A stretch of DNA of 64,000 bases, from contig NZ_JARVRF010000001.1 in assembly GCF_030209835.1 (NCBI RefSeq), forward strand, positions 62,001-126,000, given 5' to 3'. The position numbers and the translations under genes are program-made. Source of the stretch: Arthrobacter sp. efr-133-R2A-120 (GTDB taxonomy: Bacteria > Actinomycetota > Actinomycetes > Actinomycetales > Micrococcaceae). Every line of letters begins with the position of its first letter. Position 1 is the first letter of the stretch. The notes below the pieces were generated by a model. That model was not told the origin of the DNA, did not search any database, and was given only the letters and a program-made list of their open reading frames with translations. Of this stretch, positions 27,099 through 36,540 are shown piece by piece.

Positions 27099-28490
27099 AT
27101 GAAAGATGTAGTCATCATCGGCGCTGGTCTCGCCGGTCTTTCGGCCGGATGGCGCCTCCGCCACTGGGACACACTCCTGCTCGAGGCGGGCGATCGCGTC
27201 GGCGGCCGGATCCGCTCGGAACGCCGGGGCGCCTACTGGCTGAACTGGGGAGGGCACGTCTTCGCCGGGGCCGGTTCCTCCACGGACGCCTTGCTCAACG
27301 AAGTCGGCGTGACCGCCGTCCAGATCCCCGGATCTCTCCAAGCGCTGTCAATGAACGGCAAGTTCATCCGCGAGGGACACATCGCCACCTATCCGTTCCG
27401 CATCCCCATGTCCCTCACGTCCCGGATCGACACCCTGCGGGCCGGCCTGAAGGTCGTTGCCGGCGTCGCCAAGTATACAGGTGTGGTGCGGAAGCGTTCC
27501 GGAGAATCCGGCGCCACGCGCCAGCAGCGCATCTACGACTTCGAAAACGACAGTTCGTTCCAGGACTTCATCGGCAACCTGTCCGAGGACGCGGCCGCAC
27601 TGTTCAAGACCACCGTCACCCGCTCCGCCGGGGACATGGACCAGATCTCTGCCGGCGCAGGAATCGGGTACTTCAGCCTGGTCCTGGGGATCGGGCAGGG
27701 CCTGAGCCAAGGCATCGTCGGCGGTCCGTCCACCCTGACCGAGTCCGTTGCCGCCGCCCTGGGCGACCGCATCCAGCTCGGAGCCGCCGTGCAGGAAGTG
27801 ACCCACAAGAAGAACTCAGTCCTCGTCCGGTACACCCAGGGCGGCGCCGAGCGTGAGGTGGAGGCCCGTACCGTCATCCTCGCAACCACCGCCGACGTCT
27901 CGCACAAGATCGGCGTGGACCTTCCGGAGGAGCTGCGGGACGCCCTTGGCCAGATCAAATACGGCCCGCACGTCAGCACGGCCTTCCTGACCAACGAAAC
28001 AACGGCACGGCCGTGGGACGACATCTACGCCATCGCGGCCCCGAAACGCTCGTTCGCAATCGCCCTGAACCAGGCAAGCATCGTCCGTGGGACCGAGTCC
28101 GTGCGCAAGCCCGGCGGCAGCTTCATGACGTTCTCCCCGGCCAGCCTGGGACGGGCACTGCTGGAGAAGAGCGATGAGGAAGTCATCGCCACCCACCTGG
28201 CTGACCTCGACCAAGTGCTCGGCCACGGATTCGCCGACAGCGTCGTCGAGGCCAAGACGGACCGGTGGAAGGTCGCGTCCCCCTACTGCTTCCCCGGCCG
28301 GGCCAAGCTCCAGTCCACGCTCATGCGGGGCACGGACCGGGTGTTCCTGGCAGGGGACTTCCTCGGAACCCTCTACACCGAAAGTTCCATCACCACAGGC
28401 TTCTCGGCCGCCCAGGAAGCCGCCAGCCTGCTCGCCACGGACAAACAACGGGCCGCGGCTCCCACCCTGCACCTGGCCACCGGCACCTGA
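27099..28490 (+). CDS. FAD-dependent amine oxidase-type enzyme
   Basis: 463 residues. The N-terminal dinucleotide-binding motif (VVIIGAGLAGLSAGWRL, LLLEAGDRVGGRI) is that of the flavin amine oxidase family; the C-terminal FAD contact is RVFLAGDFLG. In this operon it would oxidise cis-4-hydroxy-D-proline to pyrroline-4-hydroxy-2-carboxylate, a step more often done by DAAO-like enzymes. The unusual choice of family is noteworthy. RBS AAAGGAAAG precedes the ATG. Confidence 0.75.
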   Translation: MKDVVIIGAGLAGLSAGWRLRHWDTLLLEAGDRVGGRIRSERRGAYWLNWGGHVFAGAGSSTDALLNEVGVTAVQIPGSLQALSMNGKFIREGHIATYPFRIPMSLTSRIDTLRAGLKVVAGVAKYTGVVRKRSGESGATRQQRIYDFENDSSFQDFIGNLSEDAAALFKTTVTRSAGDMDQISAGAGIGYFSLVLGIGQGLSQGIVGGPSTLTESVAAALGDRIQLGAAVQEVTHKKNSVLVRYTQGGAEREVEARTVILATTADVSHKIGVDLPEELRDALGQIKYGPHVSTAFLTNETTARPWDDIYAIAAPKRSFAIALNQASIVRGTESVRKPGGSFMTFSPASLGRALLEKSDEEVIATHLADLDQVLGHGFADSVVEAKTDRWKVASPYCFPGRAKLQSTLMRGTDRVFLAGDFLGTLYTESSITTGFSAAQEAASLLATDKQRAAAPTLHLATGT

Positions 28491-28544
28491 TCCTTTCGCC
28501 CGCGCCAGCCCTCGAACCAACACCACCAAGGAGAACACCCCACC

Positions 28545-29432
28545 ATGACAACGCACCTCAAAGGCGTCCTCACCGCACTATCCACCCCCTTCGACCAGGA
28601 CGGCAGCCTCGACGTCGAGACCCTGCGGCGCATCGTTGACCGCTCCATCGACGCCGGCGTGGACGGCGTCGTCGCGGCAGGGTCGACCGGCGAGGTCGGC
28701 GCCCTCTCCTCCGAGGAGCGACTGCTCCTCATCCGGACCGTCATCGACCAGGCGGACGGCCGTGTTCCGGTCATCGCCCAGACCGGCGCGACCTCCACCG
28801 CCGAGGCCATCCGGCTCTCGCAGGCGGCCGAGAAGGCGGGCGCGGATGTGCTCATGCTGATCACCCCGTACTACGAGCCCCTGTCCCTGGAGGAAACGGT
28901 CACGTACATCAAGGACGTGGCCCGGTCCGTGACCATCCCGGTGATGCTCTACAACATCCCGGCCGTCACTGGCGTCAACCTGGACCCGGCCACCGTCCGC
29001 GCCCTCGCCGAAGACGTCGAGAACATCAAGTACATCAAGGACTCCAGCGCGAACTGGGAACAAGCCCTCCAGCTGATCCACCACCACTCCGATGTCATCG
29101 GCACGTTCATCGGCTGGGACGCCTACCTCTACAGCGCTCTGGCAGAAGGTGCCGCCGGTGTCATGGCCGGGACCGCCAACGTGGTGCCCAACGAAATCGT
29201 CGCCGTCAGCCGCCGCATCGCCGAAGGCGACCTCACCGGAGCCCTGAAACTGTGGAAGCAGCTGTACCCGGTCATCGACGCGCTCCTCTCCGCACCGTTC
29301 ATTCCTTCCGTGAAGGCCGGCCTCGCCCTGCAGGGGCTGCCCGCCGGCTCACCCCGCCGTCCCACGGCCGACCTGAACGCCGAGGACCTCGCCCGGGTCA
29401 AGCACGCCCTGGCCGCCCTCAACCAGAAGTAA
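28545..29432 (+). CDS. DapA-family lyase/deaminase
   Basis: A 295-residue TIM-barrel of the dihydrodipicolinate synthase family. The Schiff-base lysine is in IKYIKDSSANW and the catalytic Tyr in MLYNIPAVTGV; GSTGEVGALS is the substrate carboxylate loop. By context it is a pyrroline-4-hydroxy-2-carboxylate deaminase, forming 2-oxoglutarate semialdehyde and ammonia. Biosynthetic DapA is unlikely in this setting. Confidence 0.75.
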   Translation: MTTHLKGVLTALSTPFDQDGSLDVETLRRIVDRSIDAGVDGVVAAGSTGEVGALSSEERLLLIRTVIDQADGRVPVIAQTGATSTAEAIRLSQAAEKAGADVLMLITPYYEPLSLEETVTYIKDVARSVTIPVMLYNIPAVTGVNLDPATVRALAEDVENIKYIKDSSANWEQALQLIHHHSDVIGTFIGWDAYLYSALAEGAAGVMAGTANVVPNEIVAVSRRIAEGDLTGALKLWKQLYPVIDALLSAPFIPSVKAGLALQGLPAGSPRRPTADLNAEDLARVKHALAALNQK

Positions 29433-29452
29433 CGACAGGACCGAAGGAAACC

Positions 29453-30946
29453 ATGACCGCCACAGACACAGCACCGTTCACCGTCCGCAGAGCGGAAGAG
29501 ACGCCCGCACCGTCCCTGCCTCCGTTCGGCCAGTTCATCGGCGGGGCGTTCATTCCGTCCAGCTCCGCGTCAACGGTCGAGGTGGTGAATCCGGCCACTG
29601 AAGAGATCCTGATGCAGGTTCCCGCCGGGTCCGTGGAGGACGTCGACGCCGCCGTCGCGGCAGCCGTCGCCGCCAAAACGGACTGGTCAGCGACAACGCC
29701 GAAGGACCGGTCAGCGGTCCTTCTTCGCGTCGCCGACATCATCGAGGCCAACCGCGAACTCCTCGAAACCCTCGAATCCGCCAACACCGGCAAACCTGCC
29801 GCCGTCGCTGAAGACGATATCTCCAGTGCAATCGACACCTTCAGGTTCTCCGCCGGCGCCGCCCGCGCGTTCACCACCCCCGGAGCGGGCGACTATGCCG
29901 AGAACCACACCTCGGTGATCCTCCGCGAGCCGGTGGGAGTCGTCGGCGTGATCACCCCGTGGAACTACCCCCTGCTGATGGCCGCCTGGAAGATCGCCCC
30001 GGTCCTGGCCGCCGGCAACACCATGGTGCTCAAACCCTCGGAGCAGACACCTCTGACCACGCTTAAACTCGCAGAACTGATCGCCGCCGAGGTTCCGGCC
30101 GGCGTCCTGAACATCGTCACCGGCTCCGGACAGGTGACGGGAAACCGGATTTCCGAGCACCCTGACGTGGACCTCGTCGCCATCACCGGAAGCGTTGGCA
30201 GCGGCCAGAAAGTCGCCGCCAGCGCATCCTCCACCGTCAAACGCGTGCACCTGGAACTGGGCGGCAAAGCACCCGTCGTCGTGTTCGAAGACGCCGATCT
30301 GGAAGCCGCCGCCCAAGGCGTCCGCTCCGCCGGGTTCTGGAACGGCGGGCAGGAATGCGGCGCAGCGTGCCGTGTCCTCGTCCACGAATCCGTCGCAGCG
30401 AAGTTCACCGACCTGCTCGTCCAGGAGGTCAGTGAGATCTCCGTCGGCGCCCCCGGAGCGGGCGACGACGTCGAAATGGGTTCCATGATCTCCAAAGCCC
30501 ACTACGACAGGGTCCTCGCCGCACTCCAAGACGTCCGCAACGACGGCCTGAGCATCGCCGTCGGCGGCAACGCCATCGAGGGCCCGGGCTACTTCATCGA
30601 ACCGACCGTCGTGAGCAACGTGCCTGCCGGCGCCGCGATCACCAGCACCGAGATCTTCGGCCCGGTCGTGTCGGTGGAAACCTTCAGCACCGACGAAGAA
30701 GCCGTCGCACGGGCCAACGAAACCGTCTACGGACTGGCCGCCTCGGTATGGTCAACGAACGCGGACCGCGTGCTCTCCGTTCCCCGCCGGCTCGACTTCG
30801 GCACCGTCTGGGTCAACTCACACCTCGTCATCGCCAACGAGATGCCCTGGGGCGGATTCAAAGGCTCCGGCTACGGCCGGGACCTCTCCATCTACGCCCT
30901 CGAAGACTTCTCCCGCACCAAACACATCATGTACAACCACGGCTGA
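29453..30946 (+). CDS. Aldehyde dehydrogenase, 2-oxoglutarate semialdehyde type
   Basis: 497 residues from ATG 29453, which has ACCGAAGGAAA upstream; the longer frame upstream overlaps the previous gene. It has the N-terminal ALDH fold, TPWNYPLLMAAWKIAPVLAAG, the catalytic Glu region HLELGGKAPVVVFEDAD, the catalytic Cys in NGGQECGAACRV, and the C-terminal PWGGFKGSGYGRD. It would oxidise 2-oxoglutarate semialdehyde to 2-oxoglutarate as the last step of hydroxyproline breakdown. Confidence 0.8.
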   Translation: MTATDTAPFTVRRAEETPAPSLPPFGQFIGGAFIPSSSASTVEVVNPATEEILMQVPAGSVEDVDAAVAAAVAAKTDWSATTPKDRSAVLLRVADIIEANRELLETLESANTGKPAAVAEDDISSAIDTFRFSAGAARAFTTPGAGDYAENHTSVILREPVGVVGVITPWNYPLLMAAWKIAPVLAAGNTMVLKPSEQTPLTTLKLAELIAAEVPAGVLNIVTGSGQVTGNRISEHPDVDLVAITGSVGSGQKVAASASSTVKRVHLELGGKAPVVVFEDADLEAAAQGVRSAGFWNGGQECGAACRVLVHESVAAKFTDLLVQEVSEISVGAPGAGDDVEMGSMISKAHYDRVLAALQDVRNDGLSIAVGGNAIEGPGYFIEPTVVSNVPAGAAITSTEIFGPVVSVETFSTDEEAVARANETVYGLAASVWSTNADRVLSVPRRLDFGTVWVNSHLVIANEMPWGGFKGSGYGRDLSIYALEDFSRTKHIMYNHG

Positions 30947-30971
30947 GGCTGCTCTCCATAGGGCCGCCGCT

Positions 30972-31007
30972 GGTCATGCACCCCGGATTTTCCGGGGGTG
31001 CATGACC
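30972..31007 (+). terminator. Terminator of the hydroxyproline operon
   Basis: GGTCATGCACCCCGGA (30972-30987) pairs with TCCGGGGGTGCATGACC (30991-31007) with one bulged G. It follows the dehydrogenase stop by about 26 bases. Confidence 0.7.
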
Positions 31008-31070
31008 GTGTCGACGCGGCCTAGTGCCGGAAATGCGTGGAACCCCAACAATGAAAGGGCAACAGGGCGC

Positions 31071-31343
31071 ATGGACCTGAGACCCATCACAGACTGGACC
31101 CTCCTTATCGGGGCCAGGGTCGAGATCCGCCAGCAGGGTTCCCCGGTCTGCAGCGGACATGTCGACACCGTCACCGACGACGGAAGAATCCTTTGGCTCC
31201 GGCCCCCTGCACAGAACCGAAGGCTCTTCGAAAAGGCTGAGTTCTTCGAAGCCTGGGCAACAGAGGAGCGCACCGGCGTCCACTACGAAGTCGCTAAGAG
31301 CCTAATCACCCGGAGCCTTGAAAACCGTTCGTCCGACGAATGA
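31071..31343 (+). CDS. Small hypothetical protein
   Basis: 90 residues from ATG 31071 (MDLRPITDWTLLIGARVEIR). The frame extends upstream to 31002 but overlaps the terminator hairpin. The first half has a beta-rich pattern (VEIRQQGSPVCSGHVDTVTDDGRILWL) like a small barrel; the second is charged and helical. Not recognised. Confidence 0.5.
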   Translation: MDLRPITDWTLLIGARVEIRQQGSPVCSGHVDTVTDDGRILWLRPPAQNRRLFEKAEFFEAWATEERTGVHYEVAKSLITRSLENRSSDE

Positions 31344-31436
31344 GGTCATCGCTCGAGGGACGAGTTCGAGAAGCACTACGGCCACCAACACCGAGCCCGG
31401 CCGCTAGCCGCCGGACAGCACTTCTGAAGGGACACC

Positions 31437-31811
31437 ATGGGACTGCTTTGGGAAATCGCCGGCTGGGGAGGTGCAGCCGCGATACTCAGCGCATACCTGG
31501 CTGTCTCCATGGGTTGGTTAAAGGCGGGCCGGGGCTTCCAGACGGCAAATCTCCTTGGCGCTTGCGCCTTTATTGTCAATGGTGCGTTCCACGAAGCCTG
31601 GCCCTCCGTAGCCACGAATATCGCTTGGTTACTTATTTCCGCCGTCGCGCTCGTTCGCATGCGTTCGGCGACCCAGCCGCACACGGCGGCTGCTGATGCT
31701 CCGCAGGGTCAATTCCCGGGTGCCCCTGACGCCACAGGCCAACTCACTGTCGTTGAAGTTCTCACTGCTTCCGCCCAGGGCGACGTCGAAGGACATCGTC
31801 CGCTCCACTGA
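31437..31811 (+). CDS. CBU_0592-type small membrane protein
   Basis: A 124-residue protein preceded by GAAGGGACACC. Three membrane helices fill the first 80 residues (IAGWGGAAAILSAYLAVSMG, FQTANLLGACAFIVNGAFH, SVATNIAWLLISAVALV), the layout of CBU_0592 proteins, which have no known function. The last 45 residues are a soluble, disordered-looking tail. Confidence 0.6.
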   Translation: MGLLWEIAGWGGAAAILSAYLAVSMGWLKAGRGFQTANLLGACAFIVNGAFHEAWPSVATNIAWLLISAVALVRMRSATQPHTAAADAPQGQFPGAPDATGQLTVVEVLTASAQGDVEGHRPLH

Positions 31812-31979
31812 TCCGTGGGGCGGCATCTCACCAGCCGCAGCCCATGCAGTCCACAAAACCAGCGTCCAGGAACCCCCGGCCGCCTAAGCCAAGATCCACA
31901 AAGAATCAACTGTCTCATCAACGTCTCAGGAATTTGACGAGCGGCCCCAAAACTTGCAAAGTGCAGAGAAGCAACGACC

Positions 31980-32390
31980 GTGCGCCGCGAGTGGGTCAAG
32001 ACCCTGCTCGCCCGCAAGACCGCGCCGAAGGGATGGCAGTACTTCACCGTCCACGCGATCACCCACCACCCCGAAGTAGCCAGCGGCTACGACGGCAAGG
32101 TGGCCGTCGAAATGATCGGAGCCAATTTCGAAGACAGCGACCGCTGGGCGTGGAACCCGCTCCGGGACCACGTCGCCGCGAGCAAGGCACGGCCCGAGAT
32201 CTCCCTGATCGCGCTCGTCTGCGCCGGGTACGAGAAGACGATCGTCAAGGACTCGTGGCGCTCGGCCAGCGAGCGGCACGCCGACTACCTCCGCCAGCTC
32301 GTGGCATGGGGATACACCCCCGCCGAGGTCGAACAGATCATCCTCGACAAGCACACCCCCGCCGCAACCAGCGGGGAAACGGCGGAATAG
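31980..32390 (+). CDS. Plasmid-type protein, possibly ParB-related
   Basis: A 136-residue ORF from a GTG (MRREWVKTLLARKTAPKGWQ). LRDHVAASKARPEISLIALV, CAGYEKTIVKDSWR and YLRQLVAWGYTPAEVEQIIL are strongly protein-like and resemble the C-terminal region of ParB-like proteins on actinobacterial plasmids, as far as I can recall. The N-terminal nuclease-like part is absent, so it may be a fragment or a separate small gene. The upstream 165 bases carry no gene. Confidence 0.4.
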   Translation: MRREWVKTLLARKTAPKGWQYFTVHAITHHPEVASGYDGKVAVEMIGANFEDSDRWAWNPLRDHVAASKARPEISLIALVCAGYEKTIVKDSWRSASERHADYLRQLVAWGYTPAEVEQIILDKHTPAATSGETAE

Positions 32391-32742
32391 GACCTGTGCC
32401 GGGCGGAACCCCCACCGCCCGGCACGGCCCCCGGCCACTCACCACCCGCAGGCCGTGAACCGTGAAATGTCGGGCGGGCCGCCGCACCAGGGCGAACCAA
32501 ACGCTGCTGGTCACCAGCGGCGGCCCGCCGTTCAACGCCACCAACAAGCGCGGCCCCCGGAGTGCCGCGCGCTACCTCAATGTCAGAGACAGCATTCATG
32601 CTGGACTCCAGACCCGATCAGCTCCCACGCCAGGGGCTTAAGGAAGCTGGCCGGTGGCACTACCGACCGGCCCTGTCTCAGGGACGAAACAACCAGTTCA
32701 GTTAGGCTGAACCCATAGATTTCCTTTTGCAGAGGGAAAACC

Positions 32743-32770
32743 CCAGGGGCCGGCACATGCCGGCCCCTGG
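32743..32770. terminator. Perfect bidirectional hairpin
   Basis: CCAGGGGCCGGCA (32743-32755) and TGCCGGCCCCTGG (32758-32770) are perfect complements with a 2-base gap, flanked by AAAA upstream and TTGCTTAAAT downstream. It probably ends transcription from both sides. The stretch 32391-32742 holds no convincing gene. Confidence 0.65.
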
Positions 32771-32799
32771 TTGCTTAAATCTTAAACAGCACCCTTTGG

Positions 32800-32925
32800 T
32801 CAATGCCCTGCCATCTGCCACAGCTCCAGACCCATCCTTGCCGCCGTCAACAGCAACGCCGCAGCCGCGATCCAGACGCCGGCGATCTGCCAGGCACTGG
32901 CCCGCGGCCGCCGTCTATCCTCCAT
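32800..32925 (-). CDS. 41-residue membrane peptide
   Basis: MEDRRRPRASAWQIAGVWIA followed by a hydrophobic helix (AALLLTAARMGLELW). A purine-rich AGGGGAAGGGGAAGC precedes the ATG. It has one likely membrane segment with a positively charged N-terminus inside. Function unknown; a longer upstream frame exists but covers a repeated non-coding region. Confidence 0.4.
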   Translation of the reverse strand: MEDRRRPRASAWQIAGVWIAAAALLLTAARMGLELWQMAGH

Positions 32926-33057
32926 GCTTCCCCTTCCCCTCACCCAGTGGGGAAACCATCCTAGAAGCCAGGAACGACACCCAAGCCGGCCCGCCGCCGC
33001 AGCCCGGATGCGTTGTGCACCCGATACCCACAACCACACGGGCCAACCAGCCACGGG

Positions 33058-33123
33058 CTGTGGACAACCGGCGCCCGGCTGTCCACAGAAAAGACCCGGC
33101 GCGCCCCCGGACCCCGGGCGAGC
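33058..33123. repeat. Dispersed repeat with DnaA-box-like arms, copy 2
   Basis: CTGTGGAC and GTCCACAG face each other across 15 bases, followed by AAAAGACCCGGCG, matching 18483-18547. It lies between the small membrane gene and the ligase gene. 32926-33168 holds no gene. Confidence 0.4.
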
Positions 33124-33168
33124 CGTTGCGGTCCACCCAGATCCGGAGAACCCAGGCACAGAGCAGGC

Positions 33169-34200
33169 CTAGGGGGCTAGATGGTCCGGAAACCGGACAT
33201 CGGCGGGGTCCAGCTCCGGGCGCGCCCGCAGGAGGCGCACTGGATGGCGGAACGAGCGGCCGGACCATGCCACATCTGCCGAGACTTCCACGACAAACGG
33301 TTCCACCAGCGTCAGACGCACCGCGCCCCGTTCCTTGCTGAACCTGTCCAACATCGTCTCGGTGATCTCTTCCGGCCATGGATGATCCCCGCGAGGTGCC
33401 CGCAAATGCATCGCAAGGGATCTGCCGGCATGCGCCGCGAGGGGAGCGGAGCGGCCGACAATCCGCAGCCGCCCACCAATCGGAAGACCAACCACCGCAG
33501 CGGTCGGTTGTGCGCGCGGGCCGATAACCGCAGCGCACACGACGTCCACGGACCGGCGGCTCTTCACCTTAAGCCACTGCCTCTTGCCGCCCACGTACAA
33601 CTGGGAAGCACCCTTGCAGACCACCCCTTCACACCCTGTCGAGGGCAGGTCCCGGAACCATTCCTCGGCGAGTTCCCGGTCCGTGGTGAAAGGGGAGAGG
33701 TTCAGCGGGGGAGCCCATGTCCGGGCGAGTTCCTCCAGCAGCTCCCGCCGCCGGGACCACGGAAGGCCCCTGATGTCATGGCCGGCGACCGCGAGGAGAT
33801 CGAACGCCACGTACGAGGCTGGCAGTTCCCTGACCATCTTGGCGAGGTTTGCTTTGGAAGTGACCAAGCGCCGTTGCAGGGCCTCGAAGTCGAGCCGGCC
33901 CTTGGACCAGACCACGGCCTCACCATCGATCACACAGCCCGGAGGCGCCTGCTGGGTGAGAGCGGAAACGAGCTCAGGCAAGTACCTCGAAAGGTCTTTG
34001 CTCTGCCGGGACAACAACAACACCTCTTCTGCTCCAACCAGGGCATATGAGCGCCAACCGTCCCACTTGGGCTCAAAGACCACCTCGCCGGGCAAAGCGT
34101 CGGCGGGCGGGATGGCCTCCACCGCTTTCGCCAACGCCAAAGCGACAGGAGGCCGCAACGACCTCGGCACGCTCTCCATGGCGTCAGTGTAGGCCCGCAC
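33169..34200 (-). CDS. ATP-dependent DNA ligase
   Basis: 343 residues. The adenylated lysine motif is FEPKWDGWRSYA; other nucleotidyltransferase motifs are VIDGEAVVW, YVAFDLLAV, CEGVVCKG and KVKSRRSVDVV. A C-terminal OB-like domain follows. The length fits the LigC-type minimal ligases of actinobacteria that act in repair. The next 69 bases separate it from the nuclease-like gene upstream, in the same direction. Confidence 0.85.
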   Translation of the reverse strand: MRAYTDAMESVPRSLRPPVALALAKAVEAIPPADALPGEVVFEPKWDGWRSYALVGAEEVLLLSRQSKDLSRYLPELVSALTQQAPPGCVIDGEAVVWSKGRLDFEALQRRLVTSKANLAKMVRELPASYVAFDLLAVAGHDIRGLPWSRRRELLEELARTWAPPLNLSPFTTDRELAEEWFRDLPSTGCEGVVCKGASQLYVGGKRQWLKVKSRRSVDVVCAAVIGPRAQPTAAVVGLPIGGRLRIVGRSAPLAAHAGRSLAMHLRAPRGDHPWPEEITETMLDRFSKERGAVRLTLVEPFVVEVSADVAWSGRSFRHPVRLLRARPELDPADVRFPDHLAP

Positions 34201-34269
34201 ATCCTGCGACGTCCGCGTCCCCGGTGCAGGAACTCCGGGGGCGCTGGAGCCGGGATGGAATCCTTAAGG

Positions 34270-36540
34270 TCAGCCCTCGACGTCCCAGAGTTGCTCTGCC
34301 AAAGCATCGATACCAGCGAACTGATCGCCCGATTCCGAGTGAATGGTGAGGTACTGACGATGGAGATCGCTCTTCAACTGGTCGGAGTATTCGGCGATTG
34401 CAGCCATTCTGCGGGCGTCGTTCATCGTTTCGGATTCCTTAACGAGCCCCAACATTTTCTTGAAGGGGGCGTCTGCCATCCGTCGCGACAACGTAACACC
34501 CAGGAGGCTGGGAAAGATTGATGAGAATGTCTCTCTAGCTTGTGCTGCGGCCGGTGCCAGAGTTAGAAAGTTCAGCAGGAAATCTGGGCGCATGACGTAC
34601 TTGCCGCCCGAGTTGTTGCGTACGATTTCGCCGGTGTGGCGCAGCACCCGCGTTTCACCGGTCAGCCACCACGTTTGGTAACCAAATTCTGAGATATTGG
34701 AGCTTTCCCGCTTCTTTCTGCGGTGTCCGTACACAGAAAGCACCATAAGGGCATCGTTTTCGGCTAGTTCGAACTTCTTGTTGCCGTTTTCCTCCAAAGT
34801 GGTTGCCAACTCTGCAAGTTGCTTCTCATTGACCAGGTCACGAAGTTCGATGCGATCTTTGTAGTCCATAGAAAACTCGTTTTGCAAGTATCGTCGGATG
34901 GCCTGAAAAGCTTGGGGTCGATGAAGCATCTCGAAGCTACAGAACTGGTTAATGAAGGCTTTCCAGCTCGTCGGCCTAGTCCTCTGGTTGGTTCCCAACC
35001 TTGAGTACAGGTAGGCGCGGACCATGATTTTTGGAGAGTTGCGGGCAAGCTCGTAGGTGACACTATCTTCGATGTCTGCAAATGTGTTTTGGAATTCGTG
35101 GTCACATCCCCTGAGATGGTGCACTATCTCATCCAAGGCAGACTCTGTCAGGACGAGCTTCGCGCCGGCTTGGGCGGACATCTTGAGCGTGTTAGTCACG
35201 ACCTTGTCTGCTTCATCGAGGCAGATCTCGCTGAGTGCGCGCACGAGTTGGTCGGAGCCGACGTACAGGTAGAAATCACCCGCCATCCGTTGGAAGAAAT
35301 CGACGAGCTTTGGCTCGGAGTTCAGCGTGAACAGCAACGCGTAGGTTCGTGACAGCTTGTGCAGGTATTCGCGCTCCGGGGCCGTTGACTCGTAGAGCAC
35401 GCCACGAAGACATTCGAATGCCACGTCCCCAATGAGCTTTCGTCGCCGGCCATTGATGTTCAACTCTTCAAGAGCAGCCGCGAGGGAGTCGGTCACGACC
35501 ACCATCTCCGTTGGTTCATCTTTTTGAAGCGACGAGATGAAAGCCAGACCTTGGCGTTCAAACGTGAGTTGAAGGGAGCGCATGGTGACCTTGACCGCTT
35601 CTGTGAGGCCCACCTCGCCCAAGCCCTCATGGGGAATGGCTAATATTCGTTCTTCGATGGATGCTTCGACGGCTGTCCTCAAGGTCTCATCAGTCTGGTT
35701 TTCCCCACGAAGAAGCTGGCGTGTGTCAAAGGGAAGGCAGTACTGACTGGTAGCCCTATATCGTCGCACCGCGCGACCGTCGTTTCGCTTCTTTGTCGAA
35801 AGCGCCGCGAGACGCTTCGACAACCGGGGCTTGACCAAACTTTCAACTGAAGGCAATACCTCCAGGATTTTCTGCAGAATTTCTGGTTCTGTCATCAGGC
35901 GGCCCTCTTCGGGATCCGTCTCCTCCAGCGACCAAAGGATAAGGCTGTCCACCACGTCTGCTACTAGCGTGTGATTGCCATCCCGCCTTTCGATTTCCTG
36001 CGAAAGAAAAACAAAAACTGAGGGATCACGCACGTGGCTGGATGGCATCACGACAGTCGAGGATCCAATGTGGTCCAAGGATTCGTTTAGATGGCGAAGA
36101 TGCTGGTTGTAAGCGGCTTGTGTACCGAGGTTGTCGTTTGCATGACTCGCCAGATAGTTGGCGTCTCTAATTCTGACAGTGACGTCGAGTTCAGCTGTGA
36201 GGTTCTCTTCCAGGATGTCCAGTGCCTTCACGGGCTTGGACGTAACGTAGGTGAGTGACCTAGGCGTACGGCCGAACTCCCGAAGTCGCCGTACAGTCTG
36301 ACGAACTTTATCTTCCACATCCATGCGGACACTCGCCTGTATGAAGGCTTTGCCCGAAGAATCCTCGCTGACGTAGGTCTCAAAGCCGTCGGCTCCGCCA
36401 TCTTTAATGCCGCCGAGAGGAATGAACTTCTTGCCCAGAAGCGCCCCGAAGTAATCATTCACGAATGCCTCGAACGGGAACCCCTGAATCTTGCCAAGAG
36501 CGATCATCATGAGATCGGTGTTAATCGCCTGGTTTGGCAA
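34270..36540 (-). CDS. Large nuclease-like protein, candidate defence gene
   Basis: A 756-residue protein. The start (GFPFEAFVNDYFGALLGKKF, GGIKDGGADGF, KAFIQASVRMDVEDKVRQTV) has the layout of an Mrr-type PD-(D/E)xK endonuclease domain, with Gln where the catalytic Lys usually stands (FIQAS). Around residues 400-460, FYLYVGSDQLVRALSEICLD and LVLTESALDEIVHHLRG look like the core of a PIN domain. The rest is mostly helical. It is a single gene with no obvious partner except the ligase downstream. Lower-GC codon use than its neighbours suggests transfer. Antiphage or anti-plasmid activity is inference. Confidence 0.55.
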   Translation of the reverse strand: MPNQAINTDLMMIALGKIQGFPFEAFVNDYFGALLGKKFIPLGGIKDGGADGFETYVSEDSSGKAFIQASVRMDVEDKVRQTVRRLREFGRTPRSLTYVTSKPVKALDILEENLTAELDVTVRIRDANYLASHANDNLGTQAAYNQHLRHLNESLDHIGSSTVVMPSSHVRDPSVFVFLSQEIERRDGNHTLVADVVDSLILWSLEETDPEEGRLMTEPEILQKILEVLPSVESLVKPRLSKRLAALSTKKRNDGRAVRRYRATSQYCLPFDTRQLLRGENQTDETLRTAVEASIEERILAIPHEGLGEVGLTEAVKVTMRSLQLTFERQGLAFISSLQKDEPTEMVVVTDSLAAALEELNINGRRRKLIGDVAFECLRGVLYESTAPEREYLHKLSRTYALLFTLNSEPKLVDFFQRMAGDFYLYVGSDQLVRALSEICLDEADKVVTNTLKMSAQAGAKLVLTESALDEIVHHLRGCDHEFQNTFADIEDSVTYELARNSPKIMVRAYLYSRLGTNQRTRPTSWKAFINQFCSFEMLHRPQAFQAIRRYLQNEFSMDYKDRIELRDLVNEKQLAELATTLEENGNKKFELAENDALMVLSVYGHRRKKRESSNISEFGYQTWWLTGETRVLRHTGEIVRNNSGGKYVMRPDFLLNFLTLAPAAAQARETFSSIFPSLLGVTLSRRMADAPFKKMLGLVKESETMNDARRMAAIAEYSDQLKSDLHRQYLTIHSESGDQFAGIDALAEQLWDVEG

